Shown one piece after another: positions 33,428 to 39,521 of a DNA stretch of 39,521 nucleotides; position 1 is the stretch's first letter; each line of letters begins with the position of its first letter. The notes below the pieces were generated by a model. The model saw nothing but the letters and a program-made list of their open reading frames with translations, had not been told where the DNA came from and did no database searches. The position numbers were made by a program, and so were the translations under genes. The DNA is from Bacillus sp. SD088 (lineage in GTDB: Bacteria > Bacillota > Bacilli > Bacillales > Bacillaceae_C): contig NZ_JADIJK010000036.1 in assembly GCF_017355205.1 (NCBI RefSeq), positions 1-39,521 on the forward strand. The letters are read 5' to 3'.

Positions 33428-33577
33428 TTATGGTAAAAAGCTGCGCCTAAAGCATCCTATAATTAGGCTAACCCTAGTTACCGCTGCTTCATTAATTAAG
33501 TCTGAAAATATGGAGCCAAAGAAAAGCAGATCTGCCCATTCTTTCAGATTTCCTTGGTCAAACTCTAGGAATCTTTG
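33428..33577 (-). pseudogene. Possible decayed coding remnant in the 33.3-33.7 kb gap
   Basis: The 424 bases between the terminator and the first GntR-LacI gene contain no intact gene. One minus-strand frame without a start (about 49 codons ending TAA at 33428) has protein-like composition (FLEFDQGNLKEWADLLFFG, SDLINEAAVTRVSLIIGC). It is closed upstream by a stop. I cannot name the family and it may be chance. Confidence 0.2.
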
Positions 33578-33673
33578 TTATTCTACCTCACTTTGAAGGA
33601 TTAGCAACCGAATAAATTCTCTCCCTATAACAAAGCGATTTTAAAAAGGTCAAATTTATATTTCCTTTCTTTT

Positions 33674-33695
33674 AAAAAAGGACTTCCCCTTTTTT
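33674..33695 (-). terminator. Terminator overlapping the first GntR-LacI stop codon
   Basis: On the minus strand AAAAAAGG and CCTTTTTT pair around the 6-base loop GGAAGT, with the T-run as the 3' arm. The hairpin begins inside the stop codon of the regulator gene. Confidence 0.5.
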
Positions 33696-34869
33696 AGTCA
33701 AACAGTACTTTTGGTGCGTTACCGGTTGTTCCCTTCACAACAAGTTTGGGCGGAATGTTCTTTTTCTTATATCCTTCATTATTATGACGCTTATCCAGTA
33801 ACTGAATTAATATATTTGCCGCCCCCTCTCCTATAAGTTGTTCGGACTGATAGATATGTGTAAAAGCACCTAACTCAGAATCAAAATACGGATCATCAAA
33901 CGATATAATGGATAGATCATCTGGAACGTTCAAATTCATACTTTCAGCCAATTTATAAATATGCAGACCCAATTTTGCGTTTAACGCGATAAAGGCAGTA
34001 GCAACCTTATTCTGGATCAGGTTTTTAAGAGGGAAACTCTCTTCTGGGTTGGAATAATTCACTGTGAAATCCGTTACAATAAATGACGGGTTAATCATTG
34101 CCCCCTTTTCCGTAAACACATCCATATAACCTTTAATCCGATCTTCTACAGAAACCGTTGTTTTAGCTGAATCCCCGCAAATGACAATATTTCGATGCCC
34201 TAAATCCCATAAATGGGAAACTGCCAACCTTGCACCCTCGATATTATCAGAACCGACAAAGTTCGTCTCAATACCTGGCAAATATCGGTCGATTAAGACA
34301 AAAGGAAAGTTCTTTACCTTCAATTCTAGAATATCCTCATTGTACGTTTCGGCATCAATTGGAAAAATAAGAAGTCCAACCACTTGCATACGTAGGAACT
34401 CTCTAATGGCTGCTTGTTCCTTTTCTTTTGAATTGTGAGTGAGAATAATGGAGACAGTGTATTCCGTATTTAGTAAAACTCCATAAATACCATTAATTAA
34501 CTTTACAGCAAAGAAGTCTTCAATAGTCGGCATGATAAGCCCTATCATCTTGCGTCTTGAATTTGTATCGGTTGAAGAATCAATCAGACTATTTTTTGTC
34601 GTTATCTCTTCTGGACTACTCACTTCCTGAGGAAATTTCTCGCCCCTATCTTGTACAAAGCTGCCTTTTCCTGGAATTCGGTAAATCCATCCTTCCCTTA
34701 CTAATTCTGTTAAAGCGTTCGTAACGGTAATCCGACTAACACTGAATTTTTCCATAATCTCACGTTCTGTTGGTATTCGTTCGTGAGCGGACAGCTGTTT
34801 AGAAGAAATTAAATCTTGGAAGTACTCCTTAATCTGCAAATAAAGCGGCTCTCTTGGTTCATTGGACAT
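33694..34869 (-). CDS. GntR-LacI hybrid transcriptional regulator 1
   Basis: Sugar-responsive repressor of the AraR type, with a GntR winged helix at the N-terminus and a LacI-like effector domain behind it. Residues 7-75 (EPLYLQIKEYFQDLISS, RIPTEREIMEKFSVSRITVTNALTELVREGWIYRIPGKGSFV) are the DNA-binding domain. From about residue 105 onward the periplasmic-binding-protein-like domain is evident (MIGLIMPTIEDFFAVKLINGIYG, LWDLGHRNIVICGDS, DDLSIISFDDPYFDSE). A CAGGAG site lies 9 bases before the ATG. At 391 residues it is slightly longer than AraR. It lies beside a related regulator in the same orientation. Targets are inferred to be the neighbouring glycan genes. Confidence 0.88.
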   Translation of the reverse strand: MSNEPREPLYLQIKEYFQDLISSKQLSAHERIPTEREIMEKFSVSRITVTNALTELVREGWIYRIPGKGSFVQDRGEKFPQEVSSPEEITTKNSLIDSSTDTNSRRKMIGLIMPTIEDFFAVKLINGIYGVLLNTEYTVSIILTHNSKEKEQAAIREFLRMQVVGLLIFPIDAETYNEDILELKVKNFPFVLIDRYLPGIETNFVGSDNIEGARLAVSHLWDLGHRNIVICGDSAKTTVSVEDRIKGYMDVFTEKGAMINPSFIVTDFTVNYSNPEESFPLKNLIQNKVATAFIALNAKLGLHIYKLAESMNLNVPDDLSIISFDDPYFDSELGAFTHIYQSEQLIGEGAANILIQLLDKRHNNEGYKKKNIPPKLVVKGTTGNAPKVLFD

Positions 34870-35279
34870 ATTGAAAACTCCTGATTATTATTTTTTATTA
34901 ATATATCATATTTAATATAACATTTATAGGTTAGTACAGCAATACTATCGTTTACATGCTTAATTACGTTTAGCATATTACTGCCCGTTAATGCGGGATA
35001 AACGCCTGCAACTAGCAAATAGTGAGGCATATTAGAAGTAAAGAGAATTGGGGAACAGTTGTGATAGTTAGGACCTTGATTTATGGGTTTAGTAATTTTG
35101 GAATGGAATAGTGAACCCAGTCTCTCGAATTTTTTGAAGCTATTCGTGAGCCTGGGTTTCTTCAGCTATGAAGAGATCGTTTTATGGAGAAAAGTAGCCC
35201 CCAATAGATGGGGGGGTATGACGCTTATAGAGCTGTGTCATTATTACCAGACTTTGCGAACATTCTTTTAAAGATTAAT
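34870..35279. other. 410-base gap between the two GntR-LacI genes
   Basis: No gene is supported here. The part nearest 34870 is the upstream region of regulator 1 and contains TAATATAACATT (34913-34924), also found upstream of regulator 2. An imperfect hairpin AACCCAG...CTGGGTT (35115-35159, with inner CTC.CGAAT/ATTCG.GAG) and a second small hairpin of C and G runs (35192-35214) may terminate the regulator 2 transcript, though neither has a good T-run. A 62-codon plus-strand frame at 35083-35271 has no ribosome site. Confidence 0.5.
34913..34924. promoter_or_regulatory. Shared TAATATAACATT box upstream of GntR-LacI regulator 1
   Basis: The 12-base string is identical to one at 36427-36438 upstream of regulator 2. 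Both lie within 60 bases of a start codon and may be operators or overlap -10 boxes on the minus strand. The local A+T richness raises the chance of coincidence. Confidence 0.35.
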
Positions 35280-36404
35280 TTATTTTTCAAAATTACTTAC
35301 TCCCCTTCTATTCTTCACTGTTGAATTTCCTTTAACTAACGTTGCCGGCACGCGAATGTCATCAATGACAGTATGACCATTTTGCATTTCCATTAATTTA
35401 TTTAACGCTAACTGTCCAATCACTTGTTCATCCTGTTCAATATGAGTAAAATTCCATTCCCATGTATTTCGAGGGGGACTGTCGAAACAGAGAATTGATA
35501 TGTCTTCGGGTACCTTAAGATTCAATTGTTCAACAGCTGTTTTCGCTAACATGGCAATGTTATATTCCAGTGCAAATAGAGCTGTGATTTCTTGATTCCT
35601 CATAATATGATTTTTAATAGTTTCAATCGTTTTCTTGGCATCTTCATGAGTGGGATAGGGAATTTTTATATCTGAGCACCATTGTTCCCGGTTCACGATA
35701 ATCTTTTTTTCAGCAAATGCTTCTACAATTCCCTTAATACGGTCATAAATAGCTGTTGTATCGTTATCCTTAGGTATGAGAACACCTATATTCTCATGTC
35801 CAAGATCAAATAGATGATTCACTACCATTTTAGCTGCTTGTTCATTATCCGTTGAAATCGAGGTAACAGCTAATCGTTTAAAGGACCTATCAATTAACAC
35901 TAACGGAAATTTATTCACGACCATTTTAAGAATTTCTAAACTATAATGTTCAGCCTTAGCAGGAATTATGATTAGCCCATCTATCCCGTATTCCAATAGT
36001 TCTCTAATTACCTTATCTTCTCTGCTCGGAATACTTAAAGAGCGTTTTAAGATAATAAAACAGGTATCCTGAGAGGCTTCTTCAAGGCTAGCAATTAAAT
36101 CATTCCCAAAGCTTTCATCAAATGATGTAAGAACCAAACCAAACAACGGTTTTTTACGTGTCAAATCCTTTTTTAGAAGGTCATCCTCAGTCGCAATTTC
36201 AGAAACGAACGTCCCCCTTCCTCGCTTCCGATAAACAAAACCCTCATTCGCAAGTTTTTCTAAGGCTTTTTTAACAGTGATTGAACTAACGTTATAATAT
36301 GTGGACAATTCCTTTTCAGATGGTATTTGATCCCCAACCTTATACTTTGCAGAAATTATATCTTGCTTTAAGGACTCATATATCTGTAAGTACAATGGTT
36401 TCAT
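35280..36404 (-). CDS. GntR-LacI hybrid transcriptional regulator 2
   Basis: Second AraR-type regulator. The GntR winged helix covers residues 1-70 (KPLYLQIYESLKQDIIS, QIPSEKELSTYYNVSSITVKKALEKLANEGFVYRKRGRGTFV), and a LacI-like effector-binding domain follows (LFGLVLTSFDESFGNDLIASL, LFDLGHENIGVLIPKDNDTT, EDISILCFDSP). The ATG at 36404 has GGAGG 8 bases upstream; the frame is open from a TTG at 36419. Length 374 residues. It resembles regulator 1 throughout (DLGH, SFDDP/CFDSP and the PLYLQI opening), so the two are paralogues of the same architecture, though not recent duplicates. It may govern the sulfatase or the lipoprotein pair. Confidence 0.88.
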   Translation of the reverse strand: MKPLYLQIYESLKQDIISAKYKVGDQIPSEKELSTYYNVSSITVKKALEKLANEGFVYRKRGRGTFVSEIATEDDLLKKDLTRKKPLFGLVLTSFDESFGNDLIASLEEASQDTCFIILKRSLSIPSREDKVIRELLEYGIDGLIIIPAKAEHYSLEILKMVVNKFPLVLIDRSFKRLAVTSISTDNEQAAKMVVNHLFDLGHENIGVLIPKDNDTTAIYDRIKGIVEAFAEKKIIVNREQWCSDIKIPYPTHEDAKKTIETIKNHIMRNQEITALFALEYNIAMLAKTAVEQLNLKVPEDISILCFDSPPRNTWEWNFTHIEQDEQVIGQLALNKLMEMQNGHTVIDDIRVPATLVKGNSTVKNRRGVSNFEK

Positions 36405-36426
36405 ATTCTTCACCTCCAAATCAAGC

Positions 36427-36480
36427 TAATATAACATTATATCATACTAGCTAAGCTCAAATTTCTAGTTTATAACAAAT
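36427..36480. promoter_or_regulatory. Two TATAACAW boxes upstream of GntR-LacI regulator 2
   Basis: TAATATAACATT (36427-36438) and TTTATAACAAAT (36469-36480) flank the probable promoter of regulator 2. The core TATAACAW recurs in promoter P1 of the orphan binding-protein gene and upstream of the sulfatase gene, which suggests common operators and autoregulation. Confidence 0.35.
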
Positions 36481-36522
36481 AATCCGGTTTTCCTAGAGAT
36501 ATTTTACAAACAATCAGTATTC

Positions 36523-36560
36523 AAATAAAAACGACCGTTGGGCACTGACCCAACCGATCG
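36523..36560 (-). terminator. Rho-independent terminator after the sulfatase gene
   Basis: On the minus strand CGATCGGTTGGG pairs with CCCAACGGTCG (one bulged base) around a GTCAGTG-like loop and is followed by TTTTTATTT. It lies 80 bases beyond the sulfatase stop codon. The loop shares TCAGT with the hairpin at 8613-8632. Confidence 0.7.
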
Positions 36561-36639
36561 CAAGTTGTGTAAGAAAAATTGCTCTATAAGTCATCAGCCG
36601 ATATACAGGAATAATTGGTGCTTGTAAATATAAATAATC

Positions 36640-38148
36640 TCAAGCCCCCCATATTCTTGGCATTGGCATAGGTTCTTTACCTAGTTCTGCCCATACATAT
36701 TTCAAAAGAAGTTGGGATTTTAGAGTTTGATATTCTTCTTGATCCCATAAATTATTATATTCTTGTGGGTCCTTCTGTAAATCAAAAATTTCGCCATAGG
36801 TTTGGTTATAATAAACAGTAATTTTATATCGTTCATCCACAAACGTTTTTTGATGAATGGTAGTTGGCTCATGTCGAAATTCACAAATAATATGATCCCT
36901 TGCCTGGTCCTTTTGATTCATCCACACTTTACTTTGATCAACGCCTGTCATCGCTCTCGGAATAGGGATTTCCGTAAATGATAGAAAGGTAGGAGCTAGA
37001 TCAACCAAGGATTGCATAGCGTTGGAAATGTGGCCTGCTGGTATCTTTCCAGGATATCGAACAATAAATGGCACCTTGATTAAGTCTTCATAATGAAATC
37101 CTCCCTTAAACTGTAAACCATGTTGTCCAAAGAAGTGTCCATGATCGGTCGTAAATACAATAATAGTATCTTCTGCAAGCCCAAGTTCATCCAGTTTATC
37201 AAGGATTTCCCCAATATATTTATCCATCATGCTAATCATCCCATAATAGGTGGCGGTAATCTTTTTATGTCTTTCTTCGTCTACAAGATGAGAATGGTAG
37301 CCATGTATACCAATCCCTGTTTCTCGATAGGCAGAAAAATCTGGTGATTCTTCTTGTGTCATTTGAAAGTGCGGAGGGTTTTTTTGATGCTCCCCTTCCA
37401 CGCCTTTTGGGATTGTCAATTTCTCAGGATCATACATGCGATCCCAAGGTTCAGGAACTAAATAAGGAGGATGAGGATCAAAAAAACTGGCCCAAATAAA
37501 GAAATTCTCATTATTTTGCTTGTACTCTTCTAACTTATGATTGGTCCGTTCTGCAATCCATGTATTATAATGATATTCCTCAGGAATCGGCCATCTATGT
37601 TCTATCTCTTTACTCATTGTACCAGTAGGTTCTACAAAATAATCTCGCCAATTTTTACAACCCTTTTCTTCCATCCATACAGCATAATGCTGCCCAACAT
37701 GTGCCTCATTCGTATGATTTCTAGCAAGCTCTATATGTTCAAAGCCATAAAATTCATCTTTAAATCGCTTCCAATAATCCAAATCCTGTAAAAGTGGATA
37801 AGCCTCTAAAGAGGAATACTCGTCTGTTGCTTGTAATGGTTGAAAATGCGCTTTTCCAATAAGAGCAGTACGATAGCCATTTTCTAGAAAATCCTCTCCC
37901 ACTGTATGGCGATCCTCTAGTAATTTGGTTCCAAGTGTCCATGCCCCATGCTGACTCGGATATTGTCCCGTAAGAATAGATGCACGAGTCGGAGTACATG
38001 TCGGATTTGGGCAATAAGCTCTTTGAAACGTTGTCCCCTCTTTTACAAGTCTATCCAAATTTGGTGTGAAAATTTGAGAATTGAATGCGCCTATCGTATC
38101 AAAATGTTGCTGATCACTTGTAATGAGTAGAATATTAGGTCTCCCCAA
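36640..38148 (-). CDS. Cys-type sulfatase (formylglycine-dependent), cytoplasmic
   Basis: Hydrolyses a sulfate ester, probably from an imported sulfated saccharide. The N-terminus NILLITSDQQHFDTIG supplies metal ligands. The maturation motif is CTPTRASILTG (Cys51, Pro53, Arg55 in the chosen numbering), so the Cys must be converted to formylglycine. Later IIVFTTDHGHFFGQHG gives the second Asp-His metal site, and FKGGFHYEDLIKVPFIVRYPG is typical of S1-family sulfatases. There is no signal peptide. The frame is open to a GTG at 38157, but TTG at 38148 has AGAGGAAGTGAT at ideal spacing. Length 502 residues is usual. No sulfatase-maturating enzyme is in the window. Substrate class cannot be told from sequence. 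Confidence 0.88.
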   Translation of the reverse strand: MGRPNILLITSDQQHFDTIGAFNSQIFTPNLDRLVKEGTTFQRAYCPNPTCTPTRASILTGQYPSQHGAWTLGTKLLEDRHTVGEDFLENGYRTALIGKAHFQPLQATDEYSSLEAYPLLQDLDYWKRFKDEFYGFEHIELARNHTNEAHVGQHYAVWMEEKGCKNWRDYFVEPTGTMSKEIEHRWPIPEEYHYNTWIAERTNHKLEEYKQNNENFFIWASFFDPHPPYLVPEPWDRMYDPEKLTIPKGVEGEHQKNPPHFQMTQEESPDFSAYRETGIGIHGYHSHLVDEERHKKITATYYGMISMMDKYIGEILDKLDELGLAEDTIIVFTTDHGHFFGQHGLQFKGGFHYEDLIKVPFIVRYPGKIPAGHISNAMQSLVDLAPTFLSFTEIPIPRAMTGVDQSKVWMNQKDQARDHIICEFRHEPTTIHQKTFVDERYKITVYYNQTYGEIFDLQKDPQEYNNLWDQEEYQTLKSQLLLKYVWAELGKEPMPMPRIWGA

Positions 38149-38210
38149 AACGATCACTTCCTCTTGTAAGGTATATATGTGATCATAAAATAAAAGCCCT
38201 GTTAAACCAA

Positions 38211-38223
38211 TAACATAATGTTA
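38211..38223. promoter_or_regulatory. Palindrome TAACATAATGTTA upstream of the sulfatase gene
   Basis: The 13 bases are a perfect palindrome around a central A and lie 63 bases before the sulfatase start. The reverse strand of 38215-38225 reads TATAACATTAT, identical to 11 bases upstream of GntR-LacI regulator 2. It is a candidate operator for one of the local GntR-LacI proteins. Confidence 0.4.
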
Positions 38224-38301
38224 TAAGTAATTGTCATTTTGTTGGATTATTTGCTGTTTAAGCTATATCACCTATTCTGTAAGAGGATGACCGGCCTGCT
38301 T

Positions 38302-39159
38302 TTATCGTTTCATTTGACGATATTGTGTTGGGGGGATTTTGCAATAATTGCTAAATGCCCTCGTAAATGCATAAAGACTTGGATAGCCAAGTGACGAGGC
38401 AATTTCTGAAATAGCATAGTCTGTTGATTCGAGCATCTTCTTTCCTTTTTCTAATCTTTGATGTTGCAAATATTGAATGGGAGACATTCCAAACCTTTTT
38501 GAAAACGATTTGGATAAATAGGAACGATGTACCCCTGCATATTCCGCGACATCCTTGATCGTGATGTCCTCTGTAAAATGGTTATCTAGATAATTTTTGC
38601 TCCGCTGCAACCAATCTGAAATATCGATAGAAACATCTTGGGAAGCATGGTTTAAAAGAAAATGAAAGAGATTATATAACGAACTTTGTAACTCTATAAC
38701 TTCCTTGAAATTAGTAAAATCCAATTTGGAAAGGAGTGTACATATTTTTTCTAACTGATCATTTAAATAGAAATAATCATTGATTCTGAAATAAGATTTT
38801 TGCGGTGTTAAGTTTAGTAAATGAATAATTTTTTTTATTCGCTGTTTAGAAAAGGCCAACCAGCACATCCGCAATTCCAAATCTGGTGAGGTTGTATAGT
38901 ATTCATAAATAATATGAGGAAACTGACAAAAGACGTCACCCTTCTGTAGTTCAGTTTGATTTTCTCCCTGGACAAACTTTACAGTTCCCTCCATAACAAA
39001 GTGAAAACTATAGCATTCTATAAAACGTGGTCCTATATGGTAATTGGATTTTGCTCTATTAATTCCACCACGAAGGGGCCATATCCCGCCCATACCACCT
39101 AACATTTCTGATGTTAAATAAAAGAACTCCGCATATTCTTTATCAAATTCTTGCATCAT
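38302..39159 (-). CDS. AraC family transcriptional regulator
   Basis: One-component activator with an N-terminal cupin-type sensor (about residues 30-110: IGPRFIECYSFHFVMEGTVKFVQGENQTELQKGDVFCQFPH) and C-terminal AraC DNA-binding domain (about 185-283: ITIKDVAEYAGVHRSYLSKSFSKRFGMSPIQYLQHQRLEKGKKMLESTDYAISEIASSLGYPSLYAFTRAFSNYCKIPPTQYRQMKR). AGGTGA precedes the ATG at 39159; the next codon is also ATG. At 285 residues it is typical. It lies upstream of the sulfatase gene in the same direction with a 150-base gap and probably controls it or a gene outside the window. Confidence 0.88.
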   Translation of the reverse strand: MMQEFDKEYAEFFYLTSEMLGGMGGIWPLRGGINRAKSNYHIGPRFIECYSFHFVMEGTVKFVQGENQTELQKGDVFCQFPHIIYEYYTTSPDLELRMCWLAFSKQRIKKIIHLLNLTPQKSYFRINDYFYLNDQLEKICTLLSKLDFTNFKEVIELQSSLYNLFHFLLNHASQDVSIDISDWLQRSKNYLDNHFTEDITIKDVAEYAGVHRSYLSKSFSKRFGMSPIQYLQHQRLEKGKKMLESTDYAISEIASSLGYPSLYAFTRAFSNYCKIPPTQYRQMKR

Positions 39160-39321
39160 TATTTCACCTGCAGAAAAAATTGTATTTTACATGGGATTTT
39201 ATACATTTCCTATTTCATTGTATATTAGCATATATAAGTTAACAAAATGGGAGTTTTTACTATTTGAATCAATTTCATAATTCCCTTTTCTAAAACAGCC
39301 TGCAAAATACAAGGGGAGAGC

Positions 39322-39462
39322 CTATACGCCGTTGGTTTTTAGAGACTTGGCAATAGGAAACAAGTCCTCTTCATTTTCGACCGGATCTTTTGCTGTCAGT
39401 TTTAGTAGTCTGACAGAATCAGGCAAAGTTACAGAGTGTTTTGACCTTCTTAAATGCCCTAC
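39322..39462 (-). pseudogene. Possible 3' remnant of a degraded gene
   Basis: A 46-codon frame without a start ends at the TAG of 39322-39324 and has protein-like composition (LRRSKHSVTLPDSVRLLKLT, AKDPVENEEDLFPIAKSLKT). A stop closes it upstream, directly next to the terminator. It could be the tail of a gene broken by insertion or deletion. I cannot name the family. Confidence 0.3.
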
Positions 39463-39464
39463 CT

Positions 39465-39497
39465 AAAAAAAGACAGATGATCACATCTGCCTTTTTT
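39465..39497. terminator. Strong bidirectional hairpin terminator
   Basis: AAAAAAAG and CTTTTTT flank a perfect CAGATG/CATCTG stem with an ATCA loop, giving T-runs on both strands. It probably ends a minus-strand gene lying to the right of the window. Confidence 0.75.
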
Positions 39498-39521
39498 GGG
39501 TATTATTCGCTAGGGAATGTC

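Larger units (their letters stand above)
39160..39521. other. Intergenic stretch at the right edge
   Basis: The 362 bases contain the upstream region of the AraC gene (with an extended -10-like TGTATAAAAT on the minus strand near 39200), a possible coding remnant (39322-39462) and a strong hairpin terminator (39465-39497), each listed separately. No intact gene is present. Confidence 0.5.

Noticed and set aside
35083-35271. 62-codon plus-strand frame between the GntR-LacI genes
   Set aside because: There is no ribosome site and it overlaps two hairpins that look like terminator relics; no family resemblance was seen.

Overview
The window looks like an accessory carbohydrate-utilisation region from a low-GC Gram-positive bacterium of the Bacillaceae type. 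The signs are A+T-rich DNA, strong AAAGGAGG-like ribosome binding sites, frequent TTG and GTG starts, lipoprotein solute-binding proteins, LacI, GntR-LacI and YesM/YesN regulators, and ABC importers without their own ATPase. The exported proteins at 29.6-33.2 kb are very acidic, which would suit a halophilic or alkaliphilic relative such as Gracilibacillus or Amphibacillus; that genus-level guess is weak. I saw no rRNA, tRNA, CRISPR array, phage module or intact insertion sequence.

Left part (0-8.5 kb): a YesN/YesM-type two-component system on the minus strand. Next comes a two-gene minus-strand unit of a parallel beta-helix (pectate-lyase-superfamily) protein and an FAD-dependent oxidoreductase, with a divergent AraC regulator. 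None of these enzymes has a signal peptide, so they would act on imported sugars.

Centre (8.6-22.1 kb): the best-defined system. A long minus-strand operon encodes a sugar ABC importer (binding protein and two permeases), an MDR dehydrogenase, a xylose-isomerase-like epimerase, a Gfo/Idh/MocA dehydrogenase, a GH65 phosphorylase, a beta-phosphoglucomutase, a glycerate kinase and a GH13_18 sugar phosphorylase. A divergent LacI repressor faces it across a control region with three LacI-type operators. Gene content and order closely follow the Escherichia coli ycjMNOPQRSTU cluster, with an added glycerate kinase. The inferred pathway imports unusual glycosides, converts them to glucosides by C3 oxidation, C4 epimerisation and C3 reduction, and cleaves them by phosphorolysis to alpha- or beta-glucose 1-phosphate. 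Glycerate released from glucosylglycerate would be phosphorylated by the extra kinase.

Right-centre (22.1-33.3 kb): a three-gene minus-strand unit encodes a GH127-type enzyme with a C-terminal carbohydrate-binding domain, a 729-residue protein that I read as an unassigned TIM-barrel glycosidase, and a DUF4965/glutaminase-A-like protein. An 850-base divergent control region follows. The plus strand then carries an orphan solute-binding lipoprotein and a GxGYxYP lipoprotein with a C-terminal F5/8-type domain.

Right end (33.3-39.5 kb): two GntR-LacI hybrid regulators, a cytoplasmic Cys-type sulfatase and an AraC regulator, all on the minus strand. TATAACAW-type sites recur upstream of several of these genes. 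Two short frames without starts look like decayed coding remnants. The window reads as several independently regulated glycan modules placed side by side, with a mobile-looking 148-base repeat inside the central operon.
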